DNA of 64,000 bases from Xylogone sp. PMI_703 (taxonomy: Eukaryota; Ascomycota; Leotiomycetes). The translations under genes were made by a program, and so were the position numbers. The DNA is taken from positions 2,666,001 through 2,730,000 of the forward strand of contig JAJTUQ010000001.1 in the NCBI GenBank assembly GCA_021399445.1. The letters run 5' to 3'. Shown here one piece after another: positions 36,298-48,272 of the stretch. Each line of letters begins with the position of its first letter. Position 1 is the stretch's first letter. The notes beneath the pieces are model-generated. The model made no database searches and had not been told where the DNA came from. It was given only the letters and a program-made list of their open reading frames with translations.

Positions 36298-38115
36298 TCA
36301 AAGGGCAGGGGCCTCAAAGGACTCTCTCCTGAGCTTCACAAACGCCGATTGTTTGTGCGGGAAGGTTACTTCGCCCTCCTTCAGGAACCCAGCGGAATTC
36401 AGGTGTGAGATGAACCTACATCCCATGTTAGTACGGAGAGCCCTATCTATACAAAGCAGAGGGGTGACGCTAGGAAGCGAGGCATACTTAGTATTATCAA
36501 CTCTGGGCTCCAAGACAACGGCATTGGTCCGATAATCTACGTCAAAAGCGTAATGCGCCAGGCTAGTCAACCAACATTTGACTCGATGTGATCCACGGAA
36601 CTCATCTTCTCCGACCAAGCAGTGGATTCCGCGATCAAATTCCCCGGCTCTGTCGCCGAGATGCCGGCCAAGAATATCTTCTTTTACCCAGTAGATCTCG
36701 AAGTACCCAAAGGGCTTACCATCCCAAAGACCAATAACTGGGAAGGAATGTTTGGAGCTGAGGTTCGTCTTGAGAAATTCTTCCTGTGTAGATATGGGGC
36801 CGGCACAACCCCAAAATGCGGCAACGCGTGGCATATTCATCCACTTATGGAGGAGTTGCAGGTCGGTCATGTGGATTGTATCTTCTACACCTGAATCTAC
36901 CGCTGGTGTTCTGGTCCCAGACCCTGGTTCGGATAGGGTGGTACTGGAGAGGTGTGGTGGTAGCGAAGAAAGCGAAGACGTAGTATGATGATGTTTGAAT
37001 TGGGAGTGCGCTGTGGTTGGACCTTTGTAGGCAACGGGTCTGTCCGATAGCGTTGCGACACGGAAAGCGAGATATTGACCGATGCTCGGAATGAATCTGG
37101 TGTAAAATATTTCTCCCTGGCGGGGTGGTTTGGGGCGCAAGGGATGCTTCACTCCAGATGTGTAGACGTATTGTAAGGGAGGTGGTGGATAATAAGTAGG
37201 TAGGTGGCTGCCAGACGCAAATGGTCCTGGAGGAGAGGGTGACCATAACCCTGGGCTTAGTTGGACTTCCATCGAATCTCTATGATTCGGAGAGCTGCCT
37301 CCTGGATGATCAGAACGTACTGGAGAACTAGGTCTGCTTGCGTATGGTGAGCTTAAACCTGGTCCCGAACCAGTTGGACTCAGCGTGAACAGGAACAACC
37401 GAGCAGATAACTGCCAAAACATCCTTCTCGATACGAACATATCTGACCACCCCTCTTCAATTTTGTCGTCTGGATTAAGACCAACAGTCGAATCCTCAGT
37501 TGTGATCAGACCCATTCTTTCTAGTTTTTGGATGAGATTGCGGCCACGAAGCACGCCTTCCTTTGTGACATATACTCGCCATTCGCCCTTTGGCCTCCCT
37601 GATATTGGCGTATTTTTGGATGCCTCGGTCTCGAGGTGCTGAGAGGGCTCAAGCTGGTGAAAATACCAGTATAAGGTTGCCCAGAGCATCATCGCAATTT
37701 GTCGAGTGGGGCTGGTCGGGGCTTTGAAATCATTACTCGATGGATTGGAAATAGAGGAGATGAAGAGACGGTCATTCTGAAGTGTTGGTGTCTTAAAGCT
37801 GTGGATAATGTGCTTTCTGGTCTTCTGTGCGCTCGAGTTTTCACTAGATGCTGTAGTTTCAGCCTGGTCGGCAACGTCCTCGTCCTGGACATACTCTGTA
37901 TGCAAGGTTACGGTCCATCCAGCTGGAAACACGCTGTTGCTGACATTCAGCTCATTTGCTTTGAAGAAGAAACCTCCAAAAACTGGCAGGACCGTCAGAT
38001 TGTTGCCATTGGGAAGGTGCACAGTGGTGGACAGAGTGTGCATATTTTCTGGTATTGAGCTTCTGTTTTTTTCGGCGGATTTGTTGGAGGGGTAGCGTAT
38101 CAATACCCCGCCCAA
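36298..38115 (-). CDS. sidL: N5-hydroxyornithine acyltransferase, SidL-like (AlcB/IucB-type GNAT)
   Basis: A single exon encodes 605 residues. The C-terminal half carries the siderophore acyltransferase signature: HKWMNMPRVAAFWG, PFGYFEIYWVKED, then DRGIHCLVGEDEFRG with a following His. The N-terminal half contains a conserved-looking block (GEWRVYVTKEGVLRGRNLI) and a Ser/Pro-rich linker. The family transfers an acyl group from acyl-CoA to N5-hydroxyornithine in hydroxamate siderophore assembly. The C-terminus (EAPAL) is not a PTS1 signal, which fits a cytosolic SidL-type acetylase for intracellular ferricrocin better than the peroxisomal SidF; that choice is inference. No other siderophore gene (NRPS, ornithine monooxygenase) is nearby, so it stands alone. 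Confidence 0.75.
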   Translation of the reverse strand: MGGVLIRYPSNKSAEKNRSSIPENMHTLSTTVHLPNGNNLTVLPVFGGFFFKANELNVSNSVFPAGWTVTLHTEYVQDEDVADQAETTASSENSSAQKTRKHIIHSFKTPTLQNDRLFISSISNPSSNDFKAPTSPTRQIAMMLWATLYWYFHQLEPSQHLETEASKNTPISGRPKGEWRVYVTKEGVLRGRNLIQKLERMGLITTEDSTVGLNPDDKIEEGWSDMFVSRRMFWQLSARLFLFTLSPTGSGPGLSSPYASRPSSPVRSDHPGGSSPNHRDSMEVQLSPGLWSPSPPGPFASGSHLPTYYPPPPLQYVYTSGVKHPLRPKPPRQGEIFYTRFIPSIGQYLAFRVATLSDRPVAYKGPTTAHSQFKHHHTTSSLSSLPPHLSSTTLSEPGSGTRTPAVDSGVEDTIHMTDLQLLHKWMNMPRVAAFWGCAGPISTQEEFLKTNLSSKHSFPVIGLWDGKPFGYFEIYWVKEDILGRHLGDRAGEFDRGIHCLVGEDEFRGSHRVKCWLTSLAHYAFDVDYRTNAVVLEPRVDNTKYASLPSVTPLLCIDRALRTNMGCRFISHLNSAGFLKEGEVTFPHKQSAFVKLRRESFEAPAL

Positions 38116-40560
38116 TGGTGAAGAATACTGCTGATTACTGCCAGCTTGTGTGCAATGGAGCTGAAATTCTTCTTAAATAAAGAATTGTAGAGACGTTCGA
38201 AGCTGAGGTGAATCGATCACCATGACCAGGCACGCGACTGCAGTTGCAAATCTGGGTTTGCAAGCGATATGGGCGTTGCTGGGGTTGTCTGATGCTGGTG
38301 TTGGAAGGTTGGTTGATGGATCGATCGCGTCACCCCTCGCCTGGGAGCTCTGCTCATGCCACTTGATGCGGCCACGCCCCAGTCGACTGGGCAGGCGCCC
38401 TCCGCCGCCTATCCGCCGCCCTCCGCCCCATGCGCACAAGCCACCACCGCCTGAATGTGGTCTCAGTATCGTCCAGCTCCAGCCGCGATATGTCGTGTTG
38501 CACGGCAGTCCTTTTAAGGTTGATTTACAATGCCGTGCCATGATCGCCAGGCCATGGCTGCAGATACATACGACGCGGACGCAGAGGCAGACATCTTTGG
38601 GACCGCGAATTTGGCTGAGGCGGGAGTTGGAATGGCGAGGGGAGCTAGAAGAGCAGCAGGACGGGGAGTAGAATCCAGTTGTAGCATTCAGCGCAGAAGT
38701 ACCAGTGCCGTGCAAGTACACGACCTGTAACTTTCGTACAGTCCCAGTACCGTAGCGCCGAGTGGTGGAGACCAAACGGCCTCTTCAAGCTCCCTTCGCG
38801 AGTGCCGAGATCCAGCGTCAAGGTCCCAGGCCTTCGCTCACCGCTTCGGCTACTACCGAAATCGTCCCGCTGGCCCCCTCACGCAGAGCTCTCTCTGGCC
38901 CTCGCTCCTCTCCCCGCACGTTTGAGTACGTACCGCGTCCCTCGTCACGCTGCCCGGCTGCCGTGTGCAAGCGAAGCAACCCACATGCGACTCTGCTACT
39001 CCATAGACCATCGAGACCATGTATCGTTGTCCTGCTGTAATGTACTGTGCGCTGCTTGCTGTATGATATGAGGTGCGTCGTCTACCGTTCAGGAAGTCCC
39101 TAGCCTTCCCCACACGTGATCCATCAACCCTCGGTCCCCACGTCTTGGTTACACTCAGTACTGTACCTCTCCGGGTGAAGCTGGATGGGACACGGTGTTT
39201 GCTTTTGATGCTAGAGAATTTTCTTGCTGTCCTGCTGAAAGCAAGTCCCTCGACACCTCTCCTGCTGTGCTTCCCTGGGATGGTAGGTGCAAGAACCTTT
39301 GACCTTCCAGAAGGCCCGCAGCCAACACCATCCTCCTTCCATCCATCCTCCGGGACAAAGGGGTGCGGCGACACCGTACCCGCATGAGCAGTAGACAAAA
39401 GGCCTCTGTCTATGTGCTGTAGTGAGTCGAGGACGAGTAGCCGCCCTTCTACACCCGGCTATTGCTACTCAAATGGCAGCATGCCGCCGAACCAGAGTTG
39501 CAACCCACCAGCCTAGTGCTTCCGTGCACGCATGAAATTGTGGGCTGCTCGAACAACCCGATGCAGGTCGTAGAAAGCACCTTCCTTTATGCCTCATACG
39601 ACGGAGTGTTTGGCGGGGTCAATTGTGTGACTTGCTCCCTAACCCACCAGCGGCGCTTCAGCGTCAGCACCTACACCCGCACCCCCTACGTCAATCCGCA
39701 TCGGGAGTGATATCCCTTTTTCCTATCGATCCCCTATCCAACCCTATCGAACCCTTGTGTTACCGTAGGTCTCGGTGATCCCCGGCGCATGCACTGCCGT
39801 ACCCGTCCTGATTCTGTACCCTTGCCCACACCAGCCGCGGTTGCGCGTTGGCGACGTCCGCTGAAGGAAGAACCTCCTGCCTGTCTTTGCTCTTTCCGGC
39901 CCCCAAGCCACCGATGCATGCATTCTGCGTTGCATGAAGCCATTCGCACCGTTCCGTCCTGCCAGGCAGGCGAGCTCCAAAATTGCCGCAGAGAAAAAAA
40001 GAATCAGTCCTGCCAACCTGGGCGCCTGGCTACTGCTACTGCTACTGTAGCAGAGATCGCGTCGACTCCATGCCGTCTGCACCACTCATAGCAATGTCCG
40101 ATGGCACCAGCTCCCTCCCCCTGCGCGTGCGATGTCACCTCTTCCTGTCCCTGAACCCGCCCAATCCGGTGTAAACTGCCGTGGCACCCTGCTCCATGGG
40201 CCCTAGTCCCTGTTGCGCGCAACATGGTTCTTCGGGTTGATCTTGATTCTGGCTGGACCCGGGCTTTATACCCGTCGAATCAATCCACTGCCCCCAACGC
40301 TTAACGGTATCTACTATCGCAGCTCAAGCTTCTTGATGCCCAATTTCGGCGAAGTTACTCTCGGTGCTAATAGTCACTGGCTGAGCCTGTCTGCTAGAGC
40401 CGGCTCTTGGCGGGTCCAACCTGTTAACTTATCTGTAACAGGTAGAGGGGGATATATTCATCCTCTGTTCCACCTCCCCGGGTCGTTGGTACTGTATTTC
40501 CCACAACACCACTGAGTGATTTCGTCTCTTCTTCTGTCATACGTATCATGGTCGCCCGAG
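38116..40560. promoter_or_regulatory. divergent intergenic region, 2.4 kb, no supported gene
   Basis: It separates the acyltransferase and the four-exon unknown gene. It is richer in G and C than the flanking genes, with a CCGCC-rich run (about 38388-38455), a CTACTG repeat at 40030-40048 and TACTGTA-type words near 38700-38760, 39043, 39158 and 40489. A CACGTGATCC element is at 39113-39122. Long frames on both strands overlap and lack coding composition. Confidence 0.55.
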
Positions 40561-41526
40561 ATGTCGGGAATAGCTCCACTGGCAATGAGCCAAACCAAGG
40601 ACGAGTTGGTCAACCACCTCAATCTCCACCCCGAGACATATGCTCTGATGGCTGTAAGCGACGTCACTCTCTTTATCACCCCTCCCTGATCTAAGTGATA
40701 TGCTGGATCAAGTGTTTTTTTCCAGGAGGATATATGGTCATGAGAAAGCCTTTGCTAATATAGTAATGCTATAGAAAGAGGCAGAAGCCGCCTACAAGTG
40801 GTTGACCAAAGGAGAAACCCACCTAAAGAAGAACTGCAAACGGAAGCCGCCCTATGACTGGAACGACATTGCGGAAAAATCAAAAGACGAGGCCATAATA
40901 AGGATAGCCCAAGGCGGGAATGAGTATACTAGTTATTACTGGAACCTGGCAACTCCCACACCCGACTGCCCGAACTGGATTGCGAGGTGGTTCCTGTATC
41001 ATAAATTCCGATACCGAGATGGAAGGAATAAGGGAAAAAGTGAAAGAAACAAAGAGAAGAAGAAAAACGAAGCAATGAGATTAGGTAATATTTTATATTT
41101 CCTTAAATCGTCTTGCTGCTTGCGCTTTTGTTGAGTTATGCTTCAAATGCGGAGATTCGCACCCGTGTCTATTTGGAACAGCAATGTTCTTGTCAACTGT
41201 GGGAAGTCTTGGGCTTGGTGGGATATCAAGGCGAAAAGCTGGATATTTCTCAAGGTCCGGTTCTAACATATAACAGAATCAAATCTGGCTGAATCAAGTT
41301 CTCCAGAAGATAGTAGTGCTCAACCAGGTAGGTGTTTCATTTTCCTGAGTCGAAGCTCATGGCATTGTGGTTCCTTTTCGCTCCGTAAAGAGACTCATTT
41401 CAGTTTCTTTGATTTTGCACTCACTAACAAGTGACAGAAGCTTCGGGATCTGCTGGGCAAACCCAGTATGTAAGCACTCCGGTATATGAACAACAGGCAT
41501 TCTATGATCCCGTTCGGGACGTGTAA
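40561..41526 (+). CDS. unknown protein, four exons, 180 aa
   Basis: Exons are 40561-40653, 40775-41084, 41277-41327 and 41438-41526, with GT-AG introns of 121, 192 and 110 nt. All junctions keep one frame to a TAA stop. The protein starts MSGIAPLAMSQTKDELVNHL. Its middle is rich in Trp/Tyr/Lys (PPYDWNDIAEKSKDEA, SYYWNLATPTPDCPNWIARW), then a strongly basic helix (KGKSERNKEKKKNEAMRL), and it ends in a Ser/Gln-rich acidic tail. I see no signal peptide or membrane segment and do not recognise the family. The introns are longer than typical here, so the exact splice model is less certain than the existence of exon 2. Confidence 0.6.
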
Positions 41527-42826
41527 AGAATACGCTTCATTGGATAAACCAGATGAAATATTGAGATCGCATGTGAAGAGGCGCCGATGAGCGAAGAAGC
41601 GTGTAAAATGGGTTTAAAAGGAACTAGGAAAAGCATTGTTAGCTTCCACTCCATCCAGGTTGAGGGTAGACAGCAAGGTAGATGACGTTTAGTAGGAGTG
41701 GTCCCTACTATTTAGAAGCGTCCCTGCTCATAAAAATTATCATGTATTGTAAGAGGAGGACTTTGCATATGAAAGGACAGGATCCCACGAAGTTATGAGG
41801 TTAGACAGCATAGTGTTTCTTTGGGGTAACGAAATAAGGTTATGATATCACCATGCCATAGCTGTTTCGATGCCCAATTGTTCCTACAGTATTAGTGTGT
41901 GTCAGCCGCATGGTTGATGTGGGGCAGCCGCCGCCTCGAGGGCAATGACCACCCCAACATTAGAACAGAGTCTAGTCTCTGCTTACTGTCATGGTATTCT
42001 GAGAATCCCATCCCGTTATCCCATCTTCCATTGAGTTTTCGATAAGATGTAAGACATAGCGTAGTGCGAGAACGTCATGTCTGTAGAATGATCTGTGGTT
42101 GTGCATGGACGCCATCACCGATTGCACCTCGTAACCTAAGGATGAGAGTGGTCAGGTCCGTGGTTGGTGTCTCAGAGATTGATCGAATCGTTGTGTTTCC
42201 AGAAGGGGCACATGCGCCGCGCTCCGGAAACACCTGCCTATCTCTACTCTAGCCCTCTCCGTTTTTGGCCTCTCCCCCTTATTGACGTGTCCAGGCTCCA
42301 TGGCTCAGCACAACTGGGGGAAGAAAGTGCAGAGCAGTTCTTCGCAAGCAGGATAACTTTAAGACAGGAAAAAGAGGAAGTAAACAGAGAGAGAAAAAAG
42401 TTTAGAGGGAAATCTGGCATGTGAGAAGGGCAGGGGGTGATATACATACCGTGCTAACTCGCCCAGGGTCAAATTAGCTTTATGGAGACAGCCGAGGTTG
42501 GATGGCGAGGATGAGAGTCTCAATAGGGCTGTGTTATTAGTTGCATAGGCGCTTGAGGCTTTTCGTTGTTACCCAATACTGTGACCCAGGGGAGAGTTGG
42601 CCTGGCTGAGCAAGGAGCTAGCCACCTACAAGGACTAGACGATTCCGAATCGGCATCACGGAACGCATATTCTTTATGAAGGACATTTTTGTGCCAAAGG
42701 AACTTGTCGGAAATATGGCCGTCGGTGTGCAGGGCAACGTACCTCTTAACGGGACTGCTCGGAAGAAAAGAAAATTTGTACTGGGCGTTTCGCATTTCTA
42801 TTGAGCTCTATCTTCCAATAAATCCT
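41527..42826. other. convergent intergenic region, 1.3 kb, no supported gene
   Basis: The interval lies between the convergent unknown gene and MCU. Frames are short and lack coding character; nothing else was recognised. Confidence 0.6.
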
Positions 42827-44515
42827 CTATCCGCTTTTCTTGCCATTTCTGTCCCTACCTTTACCATTGCTCGCGCCCTCCCTGTCTACTTCCTCCTCTT
42901 CCGCATCGTCTTTGTCTTTGTTGCGCTTGCGCTCCTTGGCTCTCTCTTCCCTGAGAGCGTCATGAACTTGCTCGCTAGCACCATCCTGCTTTTCATCCCA
43001 TTCCACATCATACTCCTCAGCAATTTTCTTGATCTCTTTACGCAAGGCATTAGCTTCTTCAACTAAAGCATCCCATGTCGCGACATCGAATCCTTTAAGC
43101 TGATAGAGTTGGTGTTGCCTCCTCGACACTGTGACGTTGAGCGCAGAGCGATAAGAAACCTCTCTATTGTGCCAGAGGAACCAAAGGTAACCGAACATGA
43201 TAGTCGAGAGACCTGCCAGATACTGTTGATGATATATATTAGTGGTTGTCAAACAATGGAATAACAAACCAAAGACATTACCGTGATCGGCTCCATAGTA
43301 TCCCAACCGTAATCCGTCTGGAAAGTGAAATGGTATATAGCACACCACCAGGATACCAAAACACCAAACCCGCCAAGTGCTATTCTCTGGGCTCCCTTAT
43401 GGGCAAGATCGTCACACTCCTTCTTGATACTAGCATAGTCATGCAGTTTCCGTGCCACTTTGCGCAACCTTATTCTCAGGTAATGTGTCCTGTCGTTGAA
43501 ACTTGGTACACCGACTCGGATTTCTTCAGGGTTACCCTCGATTTCCACGGCGAACTCTTTCCCGCGTGCTGCGTCTCTAATGAAATCTCCTATTTCGGTC
43601 GAAGCAGACCATCGGATAAATTTCCTCTCTCCAGATGAAACATGATTTGCAGAACCTTCGCGACCTTGTCCACCGTAAGATTCAACTCCACCTTGACCAG
43701 GGCCGCCTCGGAGTGTGCCCTCAATCTCCTTCCTACGGCTTTTGGAGCTGTCGCGCTCTATTTTCCCTAATTTTAGAACCTTGCCATCGACAACTTGCTC
43801 TTCACTCCCCTCAGCCGTTTCAGTATTACCTTCTTGATCTTCGGTGGCTATTTCATCCTGTTGAGAATCTTCCGCTTTGAAATGAATTTCCGGAATCTTG
43901 TCCTTTCCATCTTTGGTTTTTATCAAAGGTAGCTCTGATTGAATAAGGCGCTCGAGATATGATAAAGGTTGCTGAGGATGCACCAGCAGAGCAAGAGGCT
44001 CGACTGCCTTCCGACTTGTGTTTTCCCCTGGTGGTGTAACCGGTAATATTAACTTCAACAATCTGGATGGAGTTGTTAGGAGTTTTCCTGTCCCGGTACA
44101 TTTTATAGTTAGCTATGCATTCTAATTGGATTTGGAACTTCAGAATCCAGATGAGGTACAAACCCTTGGTCATAACGCTAGAATTTTTCATGCGTTCTAC
44201 CGGAGGTTCATCAGAACGTTCCCTGTGCCATGGCCTTCTACTCTGATGCTCTTGCACCTTCACGGTTGTGTTATTCGGCTGACGACTCGAATCTTCCTCG
44301 TTGCCCAGACCCTTCTCATGGAGGTCCTTTGCTTTCTGCTCATAGTCGACATTTTTCAATACTATACTTGTGCTGAAAGTCCTATTGGCAAGATCATATG
44401 TACTGGACCTGACCTTCTGCTTCTGTTTGCTTCGAATGGCATACGCAATAACCTCCTGGGTATATAATGCTGAGTGACTAAGTCTCTTGGAAGAGAACAC
44501 TCCTGCGCGCCACAT
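42827..44515 (-). CDS. mcu: mitochondrial calcium uniporter pore subunit (MCU), three exons
   Basis: Exons are 44515-44160, 44062-43282 and 43222-42827; introns of 97 and 59 nt keep frame, giving 510 residues. The N-terminus is basic and acid-poor, like a mitochondrial presequence. A matrix domain with an acidic low-complexity insert follows, then transmembrane helix 1 (about 342-366, IALGGFGVLVSWWCAIYHF), the selectivity motif WDTMEP at 372-377 (Asp373 and Glu376) and helix 2 (380-397, YLAGLSTIMFGYLWFLWH). A charged coiled-coil tail ends the protein. MCU forms the inner-membrane channel for calcium uptake. Many ascomycetes carry MCU without the animal regulators MICU1/EMRE; none is in this window. 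The gene is followed on the same strand by KGD1. Confidence 0.93.
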
Positions 44516-45068
44516 TTCCGCTATTCAGGCCATCTGCTGGGTATAATAGTAATTCCCATAGTAAACGGGCTACGATTTCTATGTATATCAGGAAATACTG
44601 TAACAGGGCCAAACGACAGAATGACAAGGGAGCTCTGACGTATGAGAGCCTGAAGCACCCCGGGAACGATGACGTAGATGATCACGTGATTAACATCCTG
44701 TAAAGAGCTTTGGAATGAGCCCAAGATAATGTCTAACTCAAAGTATTGCGTGCCTGAAGCAAAAATACATCTAAATGGAGCATTTACGAAATTAGATTAA
44801 AATTAATATTGGCCCCAAAATAGGATTTGCTTTCCTGTCTCAACAAGCTAGAGATGAAAGTTCCCTTGCGTATAAAAATACCTCCAGATTGTCATGCAAC
44901 CTTTTGTGATTGAAACTACTTATATGCAGTGCTTCTTGTAGACTTTACATGCTTCCAGACATCAAAGGAATGATACACTGCAATAAACCTATTCAATAAT
45001 ACAATGTTATATTACGAGCGGTCCCCTGTTTTTGCACTCCTCCCAATTATACATATATACGTGATCAT
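44516..45068 (-). promoter_or_regulatory. MCU upstream region and KGD1 3' flank, with a GATCACGTGAT element
   Basis: The 553 bases separate MCU (start at 44515) from the KGD1 stop. The E-box-type sequence GATCACGTGAT lies at 44680-44690, with a TGACGTAG word just before it (about 44669-44677). It fits a promoter element, but binding is not shown. Confidence 0.5.
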
Positions 45069-48000
45069 CTATTCACCTTTAAGCTTATCCTGAGTCACGC
45101 TGAAAGCGGTCTCCAGAAGTTCTGCCTCCTCCTTCGTATGGTTGGCTTTCAAGCCTGTGGCTACACTTGCACTGGGGTTACGGCCAGCATACATAACATG
45201 TTTCCGGTCATGGTGCTCAGTATGGTTTAGTAATGTCTCGATTCTTGGTTGTGTGAAGCTCCAGGCGCCTGCGTTCAGGGGCTCCTCCTGACACCATACG
45301 ATAGTCTTGGCGTTAGGATACATATCCAGATTGTCCTTGAGTAAAGCCCAAGGGAATGGATTCAATTGTTCAATTCGGGTGATGGCCGTATTCTTGATGC
45401 CGTTGTCGGCTCGGTATTTGTAGAGAGCGGCGTAAACTTGACCTGTGCAGATAATCACACGGTCAATCTCCTCAGGCTCGCTAATAGATTTGCCATGTTC
45501 AGGATCCTGGAGGATCCACTGGAACTGAGAGTCTCCGGTGAACTCTTCGATCGATGACCTCGCAATAGGATGACGAAGGAGGGACTTAGAGAAAAAGATA
45601 ACAAGAGCTATACATATATCAAATTAGCAAAAGCATGGGCAAATGATACCAGTTTACTTACGTTTTCGGAATTGTCTATTCATCTGTCTCCTTAATATAT
45701 GGAAGAGGTTAGAAGGAGTAGTCATATACGCAACCTGCATGTTGCAGTCTTGGTGTTGACGTTCAAGTTTTTCTGGTGATGGGAAAATGCGAGGATCTTC
45801 ATTACAGAGTTGAAGATATCTTTCTATGCGACCGGATGAATGCTCAGGACCTTGTCCGTCGTAACCATGAGGTAAGGACATGACAAGGCCAGATCTCTGC
45901 ATCCACTTCACTTCGCCGGATGCAATAAACTGATCAATAATACATTGGGCATTGTTCGCAAAGTCGCCGAACTGAGCTTCCCACATGACCAATGCATTTG
46001 GAGATGAAAGTGAATAGCCATATTCAAATCCAAGAGCGCCGAACTCGCTCAAAGAGGAGTTTGAGATAACGAACTTGCCTTGGTCTTTGCTAATGTGCTG
46101 CAATGGTGTGTAGGTCTTTTCGTCTAGTTGGTCGTGGAAAACAGCATGCCTCTGTGAGAATGTTCCACGCTCCACATCTTGTCCAGAGACACGGACATGA
46201 TGACCCTCATTCACCAGCGTTCCAAACGCTAGCGCCTCTGCGGTAGCCCAGTCAATGTTAACACCGTCGCTGACACTTTTAGATCTGGTTGTAAGAATAC
46301 GTTTTAGATTGCGATGGAGGTTGAACCCTTCGGGTGCGCTTCCAATAGCTTCTCCGATATGCTGTAGGGTATGTATGGGCACTCCTGTGGGGTTGTGTGG
46401 GAGAACTTCTGTAGCCAGCTCTTTGGGAGATTTGAAACCATTCCAAGCAGAGGTAGTCCACTCTTTCGAAGTAGGCTGATATTCTTTGCTCTTCTCGAAA
46501 CTTTCCTCGAGCATTCCCCATACCCATTTTCGATGTTCGTCGATATCTTCTTTGGTGAATGTACCGTCTTTCAAAAGTTGATTGATGTAAATATCAATTT
46601 GAGGTTCATGCTCGCCAATACGTTTGTACATTAGCGGTTGGGTAAAAGAGGGCTGATCAGTTTCATTGTGGCCATGCTTTCGGTAGCAGACCAAGTCAAT
46701 AACCACATCCTTCTGGAATTCGGCACGCCAATCGGCGGCTAATTGACACACGAAGTTGACAGCCTCCACATCATCAGCATTGACATGGAAGACTGGTGCG
46801 TCGATTGACTTAGCAATGTCTGTGCAATAAGCAGTTGATCGAGCGAATCTGGGGTCAGTAGTGAACCCAATTTGGTTATTGACAACAAGGTGTATAGTAC
46901 CACCAGTCGAGTATGCCGGGAGAGAGTGAAATCCCAAGCATTCATAAACGACACCTTGGGCAGCAAATGCAGCATCACCGTGTAGAAGGACGGACATCGC
47001 AGTGGTGTGAGTCTTCTCATCATTGTTGTAGTGCTGAATTGCGCGTGTCTTACCCAGTACCACTGGATCTTCTGCTTCCAAATGCGAAGGGTTAGCAACA
47101 AGGGACAACTGCACACGCTTTCCAGAAGGCGTGGGTCTCTCGAAGTTCATTCCCAAATGATATTTCACATCACCAGATCCCTCATCCTCGGCGGTGGAAG
47201 AGCCAGCAAATTCGCTAAAGATTGACTCGTTCGGTTTTCGAACCACGTTGCTAAGGACATTCAAACGACCACGATGAGGCATTCCAATGACTATATCCTT
47301 GACACCATAATCGACGCTACGGTCAATTAATGCCTTCATACCAGGAACCAGTGTTTCGCATCCTTCTAATCCGAATCTTTTATCATTGGGATATTTAGTA
47401 GCCAGGAAGCTTTCGAAACTGGAACTCCAGATCAATCGATCAAGGATACGTCGTTTCTCATCCACCGAGTATTTGAAAGGTTGCTCGACCTCAATGCGCT
47501 CTCGTAACCAATCGCACTGCTCTCTATCTGGGATGTGTATATATTCAACTCCGTATGATCCACAATAGATTCTTTCGCAAGCTTTAATGATCTCCCGTAA
47601 TGTCATTTTTTCTCGACCTTCCTTTTTGAATCTTGGTAATATACCAGGGCCTAGGGAATACTCTGTATCTAAATCTTTCTCAGTGAACTGATAATGTTCT
47701 AATCGAAGTTCCTTTGGGTTGCTATATCCAAATTCCTTAGCTTCAGCTCTGATACCGAGCGGATCGATGTTAGCCTTGTGGTGACCTCGAGCTTGATATG
47801 CGCGGACGAGAAGTTGAACCTTCAAATGATTTGATACGTCGGAGCTTTCTCCAGCCATGCCTAGGCCAGGCATAAAGCTGGCCACTCCACCAGTTGGTGT
47901 TGGCACGATCGTTGGAGGCGGAGTGAAAGCCTGAGAGATAGGCATATCACCACTCTCCATGTTCTTGAAGTATACTTGCCAAGAGACATGGACGCTTGAG

Positions 48001-48272
48001 GGGTCCTGCCTCCATTGCATATACATCTCATCAACATAATTTGCGGTATTTCCTGACAGGAAGCTGTCGTTTGGGTCTGGCGCCTCAGCTGTGGAAGATG
48101 AATATCGTTTCTGTGAGACAACAGCTAGTGCACGACGTCCACAAGAAAGAGTAGTCGTGGAGGGGGTACGAGTTTGGGCAAGGGTAGTCCGGGAGGTTGT
48201 GGCGATAAATCTCGCAGAGCGCCCAGCTTTGAGGAGCTGGGAGCTCTTTTGTCGGATCGATGTACGAAGCAT
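45069..48272 (-). CDS. KGD1: 2-oxoglutarate dehydrogenase E1 component, two exons
   Basis: Exon 1 is 48272-45662 and exon 2 is 45607-45069; the 54-nt intron (GTAAGT, phase 1) joins QFRK to [14 protein letters not shown]. The product has 1049 residues, normal for the family. A basic Ser/Thr-rich presequence ends near KRYSSS, followed by the E1 N-terminal block ([19 protein letters not shown]). Thiamine-diphosphate-domain motifs are [28 protein letters not shown] and [16 protein letters not shown]. The transketolase-type pyrimidine domain includes [20 protein letters not shown]. It decarboxylates 2-oxoglutarate in the matrix TCA-cycle complex with E2 and E3. After DPLGI the sequence reads RAEAKEFG, so the vertebrate calcium-binding DADLD motif is absent. 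Confidence 0.97.

Noticed and set aside
32780..38115. Possible metabolite cluster from the transcription factor plus acyltransferase
   Set aside because: No synthase, oxidase or transporter nearby; the neighbours are housekeeping-type genes.
38173..39398. Several 100-200-aa frames on both strands between the acyltransferase and the four-exon gene
   Set aside because: GC-rich overlapping frames with Arg/Pro/Cys-rich translations and no consistent exon structure.
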